A DNA stretch of 64,000 nt, from NCBI RefSeq assembly GCF_000938305.1, contig NZ_JYMT01000010.1, positions 187,119 through 251,118 on the forward strand, in the 5' to 3' direction. The translations under genes were made by a program, and so were the position numbers. The stretch comes from Bradyrhizobium sp. LTSP885 (GTDB lineage Bacteria; Pseudomonadota; Alphaproteobacteria; Rhizobiales; Xanthobacteraceae). Numbering within the stretch: the stretch's first letter is position 1; every line of letters begins with the position of its first letter. The notes under the pieces were generated by a model that had not been told where the DNA came from, ran no database searches, and worked only from the letters and a program-made list of their open reading frames with translations. Positions 17,215-26,879 of the stretch are shown piece after piece.

Positions 17215-17493
17215 ATGTTCAAGACGTGCGCGCAGGTTGGTTTCCTGATCTTGGCTGCTTCCGTGGGGCTGGCGAATAGCGCGAGTGCCGCAATGCAAGT
17301 GCCTGTGAGCTCGGCCATTCTGGCCGGCGAAAATCGGGCCACGCCGATCACGTTCTGGGCCCAACCCTATCCTCATCGCTTCGTTCCGTGGCGGAACAGG
17401 TGCCCCCGGGTTCGCGTCGAGACCCCTTACGGTTGGTACTGGGATCGCGCATGCGTCGTGTCCAGTGAACCGGTCCTGCGTCGAGCCTACTGA
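17215..17493 (+). CDS. Small exported protein of unknown function
   Basis: A 92-residue protein with a clear Sec signal peptide (MFKTCAQVGFLILAASVGLANSASAA, cleavage expected after ASA-A) and a mature part of about 65 residues rich in Trp, Tyr, Pro and Arg, including TPYGWYWDRAC. A GGGGAG-like site lies just upstream of ATG 17215. Function is not recognised. A second protein of the same style is at 26476-26742. It may be periplasmic. Confidence 0.6.
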   Translation: MFKTCAQVGFLILAASVGLANSASAAMQVPVSSAILAGENRATPITFWAQPYPHRFVPWRNRCPRVRVETPYGWYWDRACVVSSEPVLRRAY

Positions 17494-17681
17494 ACTCTGA
17501 ATCTAGTTTTCTCGAGAAGGGCAACGGCAGTCGCGATGGTGGCGTGCTGCGATTGTCCATTTCCGCATCACCGCCTGCTCTCATTTTGCGCAGGCTACAC
17601 GTTCATTATGAATACGATTGTATTGCAGTGCACGCTGTTGCATGGTGAAGATTGTGTTAGCAAAATATTGAGATTGCGCTG

Positions 17682-17696
17682 AACTGCGAAGCAGTT
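17682..17696. promoter_or_regulatory. Inverted repeat upstream of fcl
   Basis: AACTGC-GAA-GCAGTT is a perfect 6-bp inverted repeat, 29 bases before the fcl start codon, followed by a T-rich run (TTCAAGTTTTTTTAAGG). It could be an operator in the leader or a small attenuator-like hairpin. Evidence is sequence symmetry only. Confidence 0.3.
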
Positions 17697-17724
17697 TGGG
17701 TTCAAGTTTTTTTAAGGCTGTAGC

Positions 17725-18699
17725 ATGAGCGAACGTTCGGCCTATGAGCTGTCCGGAAAGCGGGTGTTCGTCGCCGGGCATCGCGGTATGGTGGGATCCG
17801 CCATTGTGCGCCGTCTCGCCTCAGAGAACTGCGATGTGCTCGTGGCGGATCGCCGTGAGTTGGATCTCACGAAAGAAGACGCGACGCTCCAATGGTTGGA
17901 GGCCAACCGTCCGGAGGTCGTGATCCATGCGGCGGCAAAAGTCGGAGGAATCGCTGCCAACAATAATTTCCCGGTCGATTTTCTCTGCGACAATCTCGCC
18001 ATCGAATTGAACGTGATCCGGGCAAGCCACGCGATTGGCGTTCGGCGTCTCCTGTTTCTGGGGTCGTCCTGTATCTATCCCAAGCACGCCAAGCAGCCGA
18101 TCAGCGAAAGCGAATTGCTGACGGGACCGCTTGAGCCGACCAACGAATGGTACGCCATTGCCAAGATCGCTGGCCTCAAGATGTGTCAGGCCTATCGCCG
18201 CCAGTTTGGCGACGACTTTATTTCCGCGATGCCGACCAATCTTTATGGTCGTGGCGACAACTATCATCCCGATCACAGTCATGTCCCGGCGGCGCTGATC
18301 CGGCGTTTCCACGAAGCCAAACTTGCACAGGCGCCGACCGTAACGGTTTGGGGCACCGGCACGCCGCTGCGAGAATTTCTGAACGTCGAAGATCTTGCCG
18401 ACGCCTGTATCTTTCTGCTGAAGACCTATTCAAGCGTCCTTCCGATCAATGTGGGCAGCGGCGACGAATTGTCGATCGCGGATTTCGCCGCGATGGTTGC
18501 CGAGGTCGTCGGATACGAGGGAAAGCTCGTTTTCGATGCATCCAAGCCAGATGGGACACCGCGAAAGCTGCTCGACAGCTCCCGGATTCGGTCGCTTGGC
18601 TGGCACCCGAGTGTCCCCCTGATGACGGGTCTCCGCGCTGCATACGAAGATTTTCTCCAGGGCTACGGCCGCCACCTGGAAGTCGCCGCTGCCCGTTGA
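17725..18699 (+). CDS. fcl: GDP-L-fucose synthase
   Basis: A 324-residue extended SDR enzyme. It has the NADP-binding start VFVAGHRGMVGSAIVRR, the family-specific LGSSCIYPKHAKQPI, and catalytic Tyr143 and Lys147 in NEWYAIAKIAG, all typical of GDP-4-keto-6-deoxymannose epimerase/reductase (WcaG/Fcl). It makes GDP-L-fucose from the Gmd product. Gmd lies at 20177-21268 on the other strand, and manC at the right edge of the window would supply GDP-mannose. AAGG sits 8 bases before ATG 17725. Probably followed in the same unit by the WcaI-like transferase. Confidence 0.95.
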   Translation: MSERSAYELSGKRVFVAGHRGMVGSAIVRRLASENCDVLVADRRELDLTKEDATLQWLEANRPEVVIHAAAKVGGIAANNNFPVDFLCDNLAIELNVIRASHAIGVRRLLFLGSSCIYPKHAKQPISESELLTGPLEPTNEWYAIAKIAGLKMCQAYRRQFGDDFISAMPTNLYGRGDNYHPDHSHVPAALIRRFHEAKLAQAPTVTVWGTGTPLREFLNVEDLADACIFLLKTYSSVLPINVGSGDELSIADFAAMVAEVVGYEGKLVFDASKPDGTPRKLLDSSRIRSLGWHPSVPLMTGLRAAYEDFLQGYGRHLEVAAAR

Positions 18700-18763
18700 T
18701 TTAGCTTGCCTCGTTTTTGGTCGCAGAGCCTGCGACGCCGCGCATAAAGTTGGATTTTGAGTA

Positions 18764-20071
18764 ATGCGAATACTTTTGGTCGGAATTAATTACGCGCCCG
18801 ATCTGATCGGAGTGGCGAAATATAATACTGAGCTTTGCGAGGGCCTCGCGGCCGAGGGACATGAGGTGAGAGTGATCACCGCCCCGCCCTATTATCCCGA
18901 TTGGAAGATACCTGCTGCTTTCCACAAGTCCTATTTCAGGGCGAGAAATATCGGCGGTGTCCGTGTTACTCGCACGCCGATCTACGTGCCCCGACGTCCA
19001 TCAGGTCTCAAGCGATTGGTTCACCACGCGTCATTCGCGCTGACAAGCGCGGTGCCGGTTTTGCGCGAGGCTTTCTCCTGGCGACCCGACATCATGTTGT
19101 CGGTCGCACCGTCGCTGATGTCGGCTGCGCTCGTCCCATTCATCGCGCGTCAGGTCGGCGCGAAGTCATGGCTTCACGTGCAGGACTTCGAAGTCGATGC
19201 GGCCTTTGACCTGGGGCTTCTTCAAAATAGCTTGCTCCGCAAGACCATGCTCAAGGTCGAAGCAGCCATTCTTCGTTCATTCGACCGGGTTTCCTCGATT
19301 TCGTCCCAGATGGTGGATCGCCTGAAAAGCAAGGGGATTGCTGCCGAGCGGACCACCGAGGTCCGGAATTGGATCGACACCAAAGCGATATTTCCTCGAC
19401 CAAAACAGTCCAGTTATCGCGAGGCGCTTGGCCTCGGCAAGGATGATATTGTTGCGCTTTATTCAGGGACCATGTCCGCCAAACAAGGGCTCGATCTCGT
19501 GATCGAAGCTGCAGTGCTCCTAGAAGGCAGCCATCCCCGGGTTCATATCATTCTGGCGGGCGAGGGGCCTCAGAAAGCAAAACTTATAGAAGCGGGGGCC
19601 AACCGCTCGAGAGTCCATTTTCTCGGGCTGCAGCCCGTCGAGCGGTTCAACGAGCTGATGGCGACGGCAGATTTTCATCTGATTCCGCAAAGGGCTGAGG
19701 CGGCTGATCTCGTCTTGCCATCGAAGTTGGGAGCAATTTTTGCCTCTGGACGACCGGTGATCGCGATGGCCGGGAAAGGCACCGGCCTCGCGGCCGAGGT
19801 CGAGGGAGCCGGCTTGGTCATTCCGCCCGGTGATGCTCGTGCACTTGCGTCGGCAATTTGCACGCTTAGCGAAGACCGGGCGATCTGCGTGCGATTGAGT
19901 GCGGAAGGGCGGAATCGTTCGATTGAGCGTTGGGACCGCCAGACCATCGTTCGCCGTTGGGCGGAAGACATGGTGGCCGCGCGCGGTCCGTTCGGCAACG
20001 ACGGCGCAGGCCGGGCGAAGGTCGAAAATCGGATTCCTCTTCCGGTGGAAGACGCGGTCGGAACACCCTGA
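18764..20071 (+). CDS. WcaI-like glycosyltransferase (GT4)
   Basis: A 435-residue protein beginning RILLVGINYAPDLIGVAKYNTELCEGLA and carrying HEVRVITAPPYYPDWK, both characteristic of WcaI, which in colanic acid synthesis is a fucosyltransferase. The C-terminal GT4 domain has VALYSGTMSAKQGLDLVIEAA, HFLGLQPVERFNELMATADFHLIPQ and LPSKLGAIFASGRPVIA. It follows fcl by 64 bp on the same strand and gmd is next, convergent, so transfer of L-fucose is the natural reading; this is by homology and context. Confidence 0.88.
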   Translation: MRILLVGINYAPDLIGVAKYNTELCEGLAAEGHEVRVITAPPYYPDWKIPAAFHKSYFRARNIGGVRVTRTPIYVPRRPSGLKRLVHHASFALTSAVPVLREAFSWRPDIMLSVAPSLMSAALVPFIARQVGAKSWLHVQDFEVDAAFDLGLLQNSLLRKTMLKVEAAILRSFDRVSSISSQMVDRLKSKGIAAERTTEVRNWIDTKAIFPRPKQSSYREALGLGKDDIVALYSGTMSAKQGLDLVIEAAVLLEGSHPRVHIILAGEGPQKAKLIEAGANRSRVHFLGLQPVERFNELMATADFHLIPQRAEAADLVLPSKLGAIFASGRPVIAMAGKGTGLAAEVEGAGLVIPPGDARALASAICTLSEDRAICVRLSAEGRNRSIERWDRQTIVRRWAEDMVAARGPFGNDGAGRAKVENRIPLPVEDAVGTP

Positions 20072-20176
20072 CGACGTGCGCAGCACCGCTCGTTGATCGA
20101 GGCGGCGGCACACCGGGCATACAGGAATGGAAGGCCGAGCGAACTTGGCCCCCAAAGCCCGTTTTCGCCCGGACGG

Positions 20177-21268
20177 TCATTCGTGCCGTGGAAAGTACCG
20201 GAATCCGTGCTGCTTGATCAGCTCGTCTCGCTTTGCTGAAGCCAGATCTTCCTTCATCATTTCTTGCACCAGACTTGCAAACGAAGTCTTTGGCTCCCAC
20301 CCTAGCTTCTGCTTTGCCTTGCTGGGATCCCCGAGCAGAGTGGCGACCTCGGCGGGTCGGAAGTAGCGTGGGTCCACCGATACGATGCATTTGCCTGTTG
20401 CGGCGTCGTACCCTTTCTCATGGACGCCGCTACCTTCCCATTGCACGTGAATTCCGACCTCATTGGCAGCGATGTTGACGAAATCCCGTACCGAGTGCTG
20501 TACACCGGTTGCGATCACGAAGTCCTCAGGCTCTTGCTGCTGCAGCATCAGCCACTGCATTTCGACATAGTCCCGGGCGTGGCCCCAGTCTCTCAGGGAA
20601 TCGAGATTACCCAGATAAAGGCGCTCCTGCAGGCCGAGATGGATACGCGCAAGCGCTCGGGTAATCTTTCGAGTGACGAAGGTCTCACCGCGTACGGGGG
20701 ACTCGTGATTGAACAGGATACCGTTGCAGGCGTACATGCCGTAGGCTTCGCGGTAGTTGACCGTGATCCAGTAAGCGTAAAGCTTGGCAACCGCGTAGGG
20801 CGAGCGGGGGTAAAAGGGCGTCGTCTCCTTCTGGGGAATTTCCTGAACCAGACCGTAAAGTTCGGACGTTGATGCCTGGTAGAAGCGAGCCGTCTTTTCG
20901 AGACCGACTATCCGCATCGCTTCCAGAATGCGAAGCGTTCCGATTGCATCGGAGTTTGCCGTGTATTCAGGTTCCTCGAACGACACAGCTACATGGCTTT
21001 GCGCGGCGAGATTGTAGATCTCGTCGGGTCGTACCTCCGCAACGATACGGATAAGACTGGACGAGTCGGTGAGGTCCCCATAGTGCAGCTTGAACTGCGG
21101 GTTCGGCTCGTGCGGGTCAAGATAAAGGTGATCAATACGATCTGTATTGAAGAGCGAGGCGCGGCGCTTGATGCCATGGACCTCATAACCTTTCTCCAGA
21201 AGCAGCTCTGCCAGATAGGCCCCGTCTTGCCCAGTGACACCTGTGATCAACGCGCGTTTCTTGGTCAT
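20177..21268 (-). CDS. gmd: GDP-mannose 4,6-dehydratase
   Basis: A 363-residue extended SDR enzyme from ATG 21268; the open frame runs further upstream but the Rossmann strand starts at [23 protein letters not shown]. The Gmd signature is complete: [11 protein letters not shown], catalytic Thr134, Glu136 (STSELYG), Tyr158 and Lys162 (SPYAVAK). It turns GDP-mannose into GDP-4-keto-6-deoxymannose, the substrate of Fcl. It is convergent with the WcaI-like gene. Length and motifs are normal. Confidence 0.96.
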   Translation of the reverse strand: MTKKRALITGVTGQDGAYLAELLLEKGYEVHGIKRRASLFNTDRIDHLYLDPHEPNPQFKLHYGDLTDSSSLIRIVAEVRPDEIYNLAAQSHVAVSFEEPEYTANSDAIGTLRILEAMRIVGLEKTARFYQASTSELYGLVQEIPQKETTPFYPRSPYAVAKLYAYWITVNYREAYGMYACNGILFNHESPVRGETFVTRKITRALARIHLGLQERLYLGNLDSLRDWGHARDYVEMQWLMLQQQEPEDFVIATGVQHSVRDFVNIAANEVGIHVQWEGSGVHEKGYDAATGKCIVSVDPRYFRPAEVATLLGDPSKAKQKLGWEPKTSFASLVQEMMKEDLASAKRDELIKQHGFRYFPRHE

Positions 21269-21909
21269 TGAAATCTCATAAAGGTTGAAACCTGTACTTA
21301 CGCGAAACTGCTTGTGCCGGCTACGGGGAGATGAGTTTTTCGATTTTTGCGAGAAACTAATGTTAATTCCGTCGTCACCGCTTACGATCTGGTAGCGCTC
21401 GGCCCTGCTGCCTGGATTACGGCAAAGGGATTTGTAGCGACGGACCATACCGGGTGTCAGCCATGCTTGCACTCTCAATCCGGTGGATGCGAGCCAATGA
21501 CTGCTGCAGCGGCAAATGCGCTACTATGGCCGAAGCGGGTTGCATCAGTAGTATGCACAGCTGCCGAGTAATTGTGCTTTTCTGGAAATTGCTTCGCCGC
21601 ATCTCTGGCAACCACCTCGTCATCATCAGAACGGAAGGTTCGCTTGCCTTGGCGGGCAACGCGGTGGCACTTTAAGTTTGATTTCCTGTCGCAACCCTAC
21701 GGGCCGGTGCGGCGTTCGCTGATACACGCGACAAGGGCTCGACCGTGCTGGCGGTTGCCGCCACCATCGATGACCATAGAGCCGCTCAACTTCAAACGCT
21801 GTGAGCGTTGCGGCCCGTCGAAAATCAAGCCATCGGCCTTTTCCTTGACGGTGCTGACGAGAAGCGGGACGAGAAACAGAAGCCCAAGTGTCCGGCAGAA
21901 ATTGCTAGC
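21269..21909. other. Intergenic region between gmd and the phage-derived module
   Basis: About 640 bp without a gene I can support. Short open frames of up to about 90 codons exist on both strands, but none has a recognisable domain or convincing start. This stretch marks the left edge of the phage-derived block and would hold the gmd promoter. I saw no tRNA or obvious attachment-site repeat. Confidence 0.5.
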
Positions 21910-22311
21910 TCAGCGAGGATCGATGTCGGGGCCGAAGATCGGCTCGCGCCGCTTCTCGCCATCGGACTGCCAGTCGTCTAGCGGAAGGTCAATTTCGGGC
22001 CGTTTGATGTGTATCGTGGATGGCGGTCGATCGGCGCCGCACTCAGTGCAAGCGGCCGGCAAGCATTCCTTGCAATTTTCCGACCTCTTTCGCTCTTGAC
22101 GATGATCGTACCAGTGGGCGGCAATCAGCATGCCGGCAATGGTGAGCAATCCGCCGACAGGGCCGACGTGATGAGCGTAGAAGCGCACGCCTAACATCAC
22201 GAGCGAGTAAAGCACCACGCACGCGATCGAAAATGCGATGCCGTGTCTCATCCAGCCATACTGCTTTGCGGGTTGCTGATGCTTTTCGAATTCGAGGGGA
22301 CCGTTCTTCAT
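21910..22311 (-). CDS. Small membrane protein of unknown function (phage module)
   Basis: A 133-residue protein with two hydrophobic segments (about residues 24-45 and 50-66, around [19 protein letters not shown] and [16 protein letters not shown]) and a charged C-terminal tail containing [15 protein letters not shown], a four-Cys cluster that might bind metal. Its ATG overlaps the stop of the ERF gene (ATGA at 22308-22311), with GGAGG upstream, so it is coupled to the recombination genes. Function unknown. Confidence 0.6.
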   Translation of the reverse strand: MKNGPLEFEKHQQPAKQYGWMRHGIAFSIACVVLYSLVMLGVRFYAHHVGPVGGLLTIAGMLIAAHWYDHRQERKRSENCKECLPAACTECGADRPPSTIHIKRPEIDLPLDDWQSDGEKRREPIFGPDIDPR

Positions 22312-23510
22312 CTGGGTTGGACCTCCGTTCCGAGCTTCGGGGAGTACGCACGATCCGGCGCAGGGAGGTTAGTGACGGCCTCTGCCGAACTAGCCGCCCA
22401 TAATTCGTCCGCGACGGGCAGCGGCGATATCTGCATGTTGGCCCACCACGATCGTTCGTTGCCTTCCCGGTGCAGAGCTTGATGGTGCGAGCGACACAGC
22501 GGCACGGTGAATTCGTCGCTGACTTTGCGCCCCAGGGTTTTGGGCTGCGCGAATTTGAGATGATGCGCGTCCGATGGGGCTTGCCTGCAAACGAGGCAGG
22601 GCTGTTCGCGAACGAATGCCAGATGCGCCTTGCTCCGCTTCCGGGGAGCCTCTTTGGGGAAGGCAAGACTGCCCCCAGCGGCATCAGGGAGGATGAGTGT
22701 TCGCCCCGCCTGACCGTTCGGTGTTTCCACGGGGACGGGCTCAGCGGGGAGAGCAGGGCCTGTCTGATCGGCATCGTCCGATCGTCCATGGTGGGGGGTA
22801 TCGAGGCTGGGAGGCGTGGGTTTCTCGAGCCTCTCCTGGTAGGCGGCCTCGACTACTCGCGCGTCGGCCTCCTGCAGCGTGTTCTTGAGCGGGAGGCTTG
22901 CCTTGGCCCAGGCCAAGAACGCGTCGCTACTCGAGAGGTCCGCCAGTTGGGCGAGAAGGCGCTCCCGCAACTCGGCCGACCTCTCGGGCTCGAGAACCGG
23001 CGGCCGGTTCAGGACGCCCTTGGGCGGTTTGCCCTTGGGTCCGGAGATTGCCTTCGGTTCGGTCGCCACTGGAGGTCCGGCAACCGTGTCCGGGGCGTCC
23101 AGATCATCCTCCCCGGCAATCCCGACCAGGGCGAAGAGGGCATAGCGGCGGGCATAGGTCAGGGCCGCCCCCATCCGGTGGGGGGCCTCGATATCCTTTG
23201 CGGCACAAACCGGCCAATCGGAGGAGATCCATTCGCCGGATGCGTGCGCAAGCAGGGTGGTGAGCTGGACCTGGCCGCTTGCTGGGTCGATCCGTGTGGT
23301 CTGGATGGTTGCGATCTCCTGCTGGCTTAGCGATTTCCTGACGATGTCGAGCCCTGCGGCAAGCGAGGCGTAACGGAAGGTTTTGGCGCTCTCCCGGGGA
23401 AAGGGTGATTGGATCACCGCGGTCAAGGTCTTTTCGGGATTGGCTAGCTCGGCCTGCGCTTTGGCCAGTGCAGCCGCGATCGTCCCGATGCGCTCACTGG
23501 ACTGATGCAT
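22308..23510 (-). CDS. ERF-family single-strand annealing protein fused to HNH-like zinc motif
   Basis: A 400-residue protein from ATG 23510, overlapping the exonuclease gene by 17 bp. Residues about 5-145 are an ERF recombination domain: [24 protein letters not shown], then the diagnostic [20 protein letters not shown] followed by [12 protein letters not shown] long Pro-rich linker leads to a C-terminal module (about 290-360) with [14 protein letters not shown] and [15 protein letters not shown], a CxxC-HH-CxxHH arrangement as in HNH/DUF968-type phage proteins. Classical ERF proteins are about 200 residues, so this is a two-domain form. It would anneal strands made by the neighbouring YqaJ exonuclease. 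The HNH-like part could cut or only bind DNA. Confidence 0.82.
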   Translation of the reverse strand: MHQSSERIGTIAAALAKAQAELANPEKTLTAVIQSPFPRESAKTFRYASLAAGLDIVRKSLSQQEIATIQTTRIDPASGQVQLTTLLAHASGEWISSDWPVCAAKDIEAPHRMGAALTYARRYALFALVGIAGEDDLDAPDTVAGPPVATEPKAISGPKGKPPKGVLNRPPVLEPERSAELRERLLAQLADLSSSDAFLAWAKASLPLKNTLQEADARVVEAAYQERLEKPTPPSLDTPHHGRSDDADQTGPALPAEPVPVETPNGQAGRTLILPDAAGGSLAFPKEAPRKRSKAHLAFVREQPCLVCRQAPSDAHHLKFAQPKTLGRKVSDEFTVPLCRSHHQALHREGNERSWWANMQISPLPVADELWAASSAEAVTNLPAPDRAYSPKLGTEVQPR

Positions 23511-24477
23511 CGGCCGCCTCCTCGGCGAGAGCATCGAAGCTGATGGCGCCGGCCTTCGAACGCTTGGCTTTGATGCCGTGGCCGCTCGCCTCCTTGGCGT
23601 CCTCAGGCATCAGCTTCTTCAGCTCTGCCTTGGCTAACTCATGCTCGCCGTGCGCCTCCTTGGTGTGCAGGTAGGTCGCGGCGAGTTCGGCCCAGAGATT
23701 GGATGAGGCCATGTCGACGATCTTCACGGCTTCCAACCGCGGGCGCGGTGTCTCGATGTTGAAGAGGTTCGGCCGTTCGCCGCTTTGGACACAGCGCCAG
23801 AACTTCTTCTCCGCGGTAAGCAGGAGATGCTGATAGAGCGGATCGGCGTAGATCTCGATCTGCACCCATTTGCCGCCGCCGGTGATGATTGAGAGGTTCG
23901 AGGTGCGGGAGGCGGTGACCCACATGTTGTGCTGGAGCTGCGCCATATGCTTTTCGGCTGCGGCGTCTTCGGTGAAGGTCCACGGCAGCATGAACTTGGC
24001 CTCGAAGACCGCGCCGGTCTCTGCGATCATGCCGTCCAATGTTGCTGCCATCCATTTGTGGATGGGGTGACGTACGCGCTTTTGGATGTCCTTGATCGTC
24101 TGTCCCGTGGATCGCTGATACCAGGCGCGGTTCAGGACCTCCGTCACCGTCCCGAGCTGGACGATCAAATTATCGGAGAGGTCTTCCGGTTCGACCTCGC
24201 CGCGCTTCTCTTCCCAAAGACGGACGAGCCTGTCCTCATCATCGCCCATGATGATGCGCGCGTCCGACCCGCCGACGAAATGTCGTCGGTCGTTCGGATT
24301 GAATCGGATGATCTGAACGGGTGGCTGTGGCGCGTAGGTCGCGTCGGTTCGAAGGTCGGCTTGAATGTCAGTTTGAACGGTACTCACCGGTATCTCCTGC
24401 TTTAAGACTGCGCGGCCTGTCTGCCGCACTGCCTTAAGCCCCGCGCTCGCGGGGTGAGATACCGATGCCGTTTGCAT
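23494..24477 (-). CDS. YqaJ/lambda-exonuclease-like viral recombinase
   Basis: A 327-residue protein. The YqaJ fold is marked by [12 protein letters not shown] (residues 67-77), GTVTE with Glu113, TLDGMI with Asp148, and FEAKF with Glu159 and Lys161, the last three forming the PD-(D/E)xK metal site. It should be a 5'-3' DNA exonuclease that makes single strands for the downstream annealing protein, the lambda Exo/Beta arrangement. It overlaps the ERF gene by 17 bp. Residues 1-55 are a low-complexity extension. It is the first gene of a three-gene coupled operon. Confidence 0.85.
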   Translation of the reverse strand: MQTASVSHPASAGLKAVRQTGRAVLKQEIPVSTVQTDIQADLRTDATYAPQPPVQIIRFNPNDRRHFVGGSDARIIMGDDEDRLVRLWEEKRGEVEPEDLSDNLIVQLGTVTEVLNRAWYQRSTGQTIKDIQKRVRHPIHKWMAATLDGMIAETGAVFEAKFMLPWTFTEDAAAEKHMAQLQHNMWVTASRTSNLSIITGGGKWVQIEIYADPLYQHLLLTAEKKFWRCVQSGERPNLFNIETPRPRLEAVKIVDMASSNLWAELAATYLHTKEAHGEHELAKAELKKLMPEDAKEASGHGIKAKRSKAGAISFDALAEEAADASVQ

Positions 24478-24486
24478 CCGGCAGAA

Positions 24487-24696
24487 TCAGTAACGCTCCG
24501 TTTGGCTGGGAATGCCAGTCCTTTCCCGAGCAAGATTCTTGCTCTTTTGCGCGGCTTTCGGCGAGAAGATGCTCACGAGCACCCGCTCCACCCATTTGGC
24601 CGCCGCATCTTCTGTAGCAGGCGTGACCGCGACGACGACGCGTTGCTCGTCAGATATAAGAGGCGGTCGAAGGCCGGTTTGCCTAGATGTCGTCAA
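24487..24696 (-). pseudogene. DUF5681-protein C-terminal remnant
   Basis: An open stretch of 69 codons, starting only at TTG, whose middle (PPLISDEQRVVVAVTP) matches the C-terminal end of the DUF5681 protein at 26880-27461 (HPLTPDAQRVVVAATR). The DNA is also alike: TAAG...CGACGACGCG-type blocks align between 24630-24665 and 26930-26970. The conserved GRSGNPxGRPRG head is absent and a TAG closes the frame just upstream. It is best read as the tail of a lost DUF5681 gene, next to the YqaJ start. Confidence 0.4.
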
Positions 24697-24744
24697 GTTG
24701 CGATAAGCTCTTCCTGGTTGCTATGGAGCAGAAATCTCGCCGCC

Positions 24745-26343
24745 ATGACCGAGCATCAGAACGAAGCATTCAGCCTTGACCTCAGTCGCCGCAAGCTTCT
24801 CGCCGCAGCGGGCATCGCCGGCGCGGCTATCGCGGCGGCCTCCCTCGTCCGAGCCGCGGACGAACGAGTCCCACTCGAAAGCCGATCGTCCGATCCGGTG
24901 ACGACACCTCCGATCACTGGACTGCACCTTCAGTTTGGGGCGGATGCCTCGTCGGAAATGGTGGTGTCTTGGCACTCGCTGCAACCCGTTCAAAACCCGA
25001 AAGTCGTGCTTGGGCATCTCGATGGCAGATTCGAGCAAACGGTCGAGGCCACGCCGACAAGCTATATGGATGCGAAGTCCGGGAAGCCGGTGTATGCCTA
25101 TCACGCAAAACTCCGTGGACTGCAGGCTGAAACGACCTATCTTTATGGTGCCATGCACGACGGCGCTGAGCCGGAGTTCGCGACTTTTCATACCGCCCCA
25201 CGTGGCCGCGCACCGTTCACGTTCACGAGCTTCGGTGATCAGGGTACGCCGACCCTCGGTAAGAAGTTCGTGCCGCCCGCGGGAATGACGCTACAAAATC
25301 CTCCCTTTGTGAACGACAATCTAGGCTCGCCTGCGGCCGGCGATACCACGCTTGGCGTCGAGCGGTTGAAGCCGTTGTTTCATCTGTTCAACGGCGACCT
25401 CTGCTATGCCAATCTGGCGGAGGATCGCATTCGCACCTGGTGGGATTTCTGGGACAACAACACCCGTAGTGCCCGCAAGCGTCCCTGGATGCCTTCGCCT
25501 GGCAACCATGAAAACGAACTCGGCAATGGGCCTATCGGATATCAGGCCTATCAAACTTATTTCTCGGTACCGGAGGCCTCCGGGCAGACCGAAGTTACGC
25601 GGGGTCTTTGGTACGCCTTCACCGCGGGCTCGATGCGTGTGATCAGCATCGCCAATGACGACATCTGCTATCAGGACGGCGGCAACTCCTACGTCCGCGG
25701 CTATTCGCAAGGAGCTCAGAAGGCTTGGCTGGAACGGGAATTGGCCGCGGCGCGCGACGATCATGGCATCGACTGGCTCGTGGTGTGCATGCACCAGGTC
25801 GCGATCTCAACGGCCGACATGTTTAACGGCGCTGACCTCGGTATCCGCGAGGAGTGGGTACCGCTATTCGACAGATTTGGCGTTGACCTCGTCGTGTGCG
25901 GCCATGAGCACCACTATGAACGCTCCCATCCGATCCGCGGCCGTGAATCGAACGCGACGCTGACGCCCGTGCCGGCGGCGACGGCAACCGACGTCATCGA
26001 CACAACCAAGGGGACGGTGCACATGGTCATCGGCGGCGGCGGAACATCTGTGCCATCAAATCAGCTGTTCTTCGACCCGCCCGCTTGTCGGGTCATCACG
26101 GCCGTCGGTGAACCCGACCCGAAGACAGGGAAGCGCCCGCCCGTTTATGTCCGGGAGCCGGCGCCCTGGTCGGCGATGCGCAACGCGGCGCATGCCTACG
26201 GCTTTGCCGCATTTACGCTAGATCCAGGCTCAGTCCCCGGTGGGACGACCTCGATCAAGGTGGTTTATTACGATGTAGTCGGAACTGACGGTCAGATCGC
26301 GCCCTTCGAAAGCTTCACGCTCGTCCGTCCCCGTCGCGATTAG
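24745..26343 (+). CDS. Purple-acid-phosphatase-like metallophosphoesterase, Tat-exported
   Basis: A 532-residue protein from ATG 24745; an upstream in-frame extension to 24454 crosses another gene's start and is rejected. Residues 14-20 (SRRKLLA) with the hydrophobic stretch behind them are a Tat signal. A fibronectin-like PAP N-terminal domain follows (ITGLHLQFGADASSEMVVSW), then the metallophosphatase core: SFGDQG, NGDLCYANL (Gly217-Asp218-Tyr221), PGNHENE (Gly253-His255), VVCMHQ (His350) and CGHEHHYERS (Gly386-His389), the complete dinuclear metal set. It hydrolyses phosphomonoesters in the periplasm by family. It runs opposite to the phage genes around it. Confidence 0.9.
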   Translation: MTEHQNEAFSLDLSRRKLLAAAGIAGAAIAAASLVRAADERVPLESRSSDPVTTPPITGLHLQFGADASSEMVVSWHSLQPVQNPKVVLGHLDGRFEQTVEATPTSYMDAKSGKPVYAYHAKLRGLQAETTYLYGAMHDGAEPEFATFHTAPRGRAPFTFTSFGDQGTPTLGKKFVPPAGMTLQNPPFVNDNLGSPAAGDTTLGVERLKPLFHLFNGDLCYANLAEDRIRTWWDFWDNNTRSARKRPWMPSPGNHENELGNGPIGYQAYQTYFSVPEASGQTEVTRGLWYAFTAGSMRVISIANDDICYQDGGNSYVRGYSQGAQKAWLERELAAARDDHGIDWLVVCMHQVAISTADMFNGADLGIREEWVPLFDRFGVDLVVCGHEHHYERSHPIRGRESNATLTPVPAATATDVIDTTKGTVHMVIGGGGTSVPSNQLFFDPPACRVITAVGEPDPKTGKRPPVYVREPAPWSAMRNAAHAYGFAAFTLDPGSVPGGTTSIKVVYYDVVGTDGQIAPFESFTLVRPRRD

Positions 26344-26361
26344 GCGCTGCATATCGCGCCT
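26342..26361 (+). terminator. Weak terminator-like hairpin after the phosphatase
   Basis: AGGCGC-TGCATATC-GCGCCT starts inside the stop codon of the phosphatase gene. Arms are 6 bp and perfect but there is no T run, so it may slow or end transcription only weakly. Confidence 0.3.
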
Positions 26362-26475
26362 CGGCGTTCCCCTTGCAGGGCAGATCAGAGACTGCGAATC
26401 GCATGTCAGGAGCTTGCAAAGGCTAGTAGAACATCAATAATCAAACCCGTCCGCTGATCTGAGGAGGATTTTTTC

Positions 26476-26742
26476 ATGAAGATGCCAGCTATCGCGCCAG
26501 TGCTAGTTGCTTTTGCTTCAGTAGTTTCAGCATCTCACACGGCTTCTGCCGCCGAGCTGTCGATTGCTCGCGCTCACCGGTCAGCTTACATCGTAACGGC
26601 CCCGAGATATGTTTATTGGGACGATGTATACCCTCCGGCGATTTATGGTCCGTATCTCCGTTCGGTAGAGGAAGTTCGGGCCTCGAAGGGCGCCGCTCAG
26701 CCGGTTTCCGCACGCTGGCGGGGTTATGGTTACGCTTGGTAG
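26476..26742 (+). CDS. Small exported protein of unknown function
   Basis: An 88-residue protein with a strong ribosome site (GAGGAGG about 8 bases before ATG 26476) and a Sec signal ending at ASA-A near residue 26. The mature 62 residues are rich in Tyr, Trp and Pro (APRYVYWDDVYPPAIYGPY) and end WRGYGYAW. Family not recognised. It resembles in style the small exported protein at 17215-17493 and sits behind the phosphatase on the same strand, perhaps cotranscribed. Confidence 0.65.
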   Translation: MKMPAIAPVLVAFASVVSASHTASAAELSIARAHRSAYIVTAPRYVYWDDVYPPAIYGPYLRSVEEVRASKGAAQPVSARWRGYGYAW

Positions 26743-26879
26743 ACAAGGTTCATCTTTTTAGCCGGGATTTGCTTAGTCCACTTGACGGTCATGCCAGCGC
26801 GTCCCTTTCGAAGTGGACCTGTCGTCGCGCTGGCGCGAATAGTTATTGAAGTCGGTTCTACCGTCGACGCCGCGTTTGT

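Noticed and set aside
17030..17248. A 72-codon frame between the substrate-binding protein and the small exported protein.
   Set aside because: No clear ribosome site or domain, and it overlaps the signal peptide of the better supported gene at 17215.
24454..24744. N-terminal extension of the phosphatase by 97 codons.
   Set aside because: It overlaps the start of the divergent exonuclease gene and would bury the Tat signal, which must be near the N-terminus.
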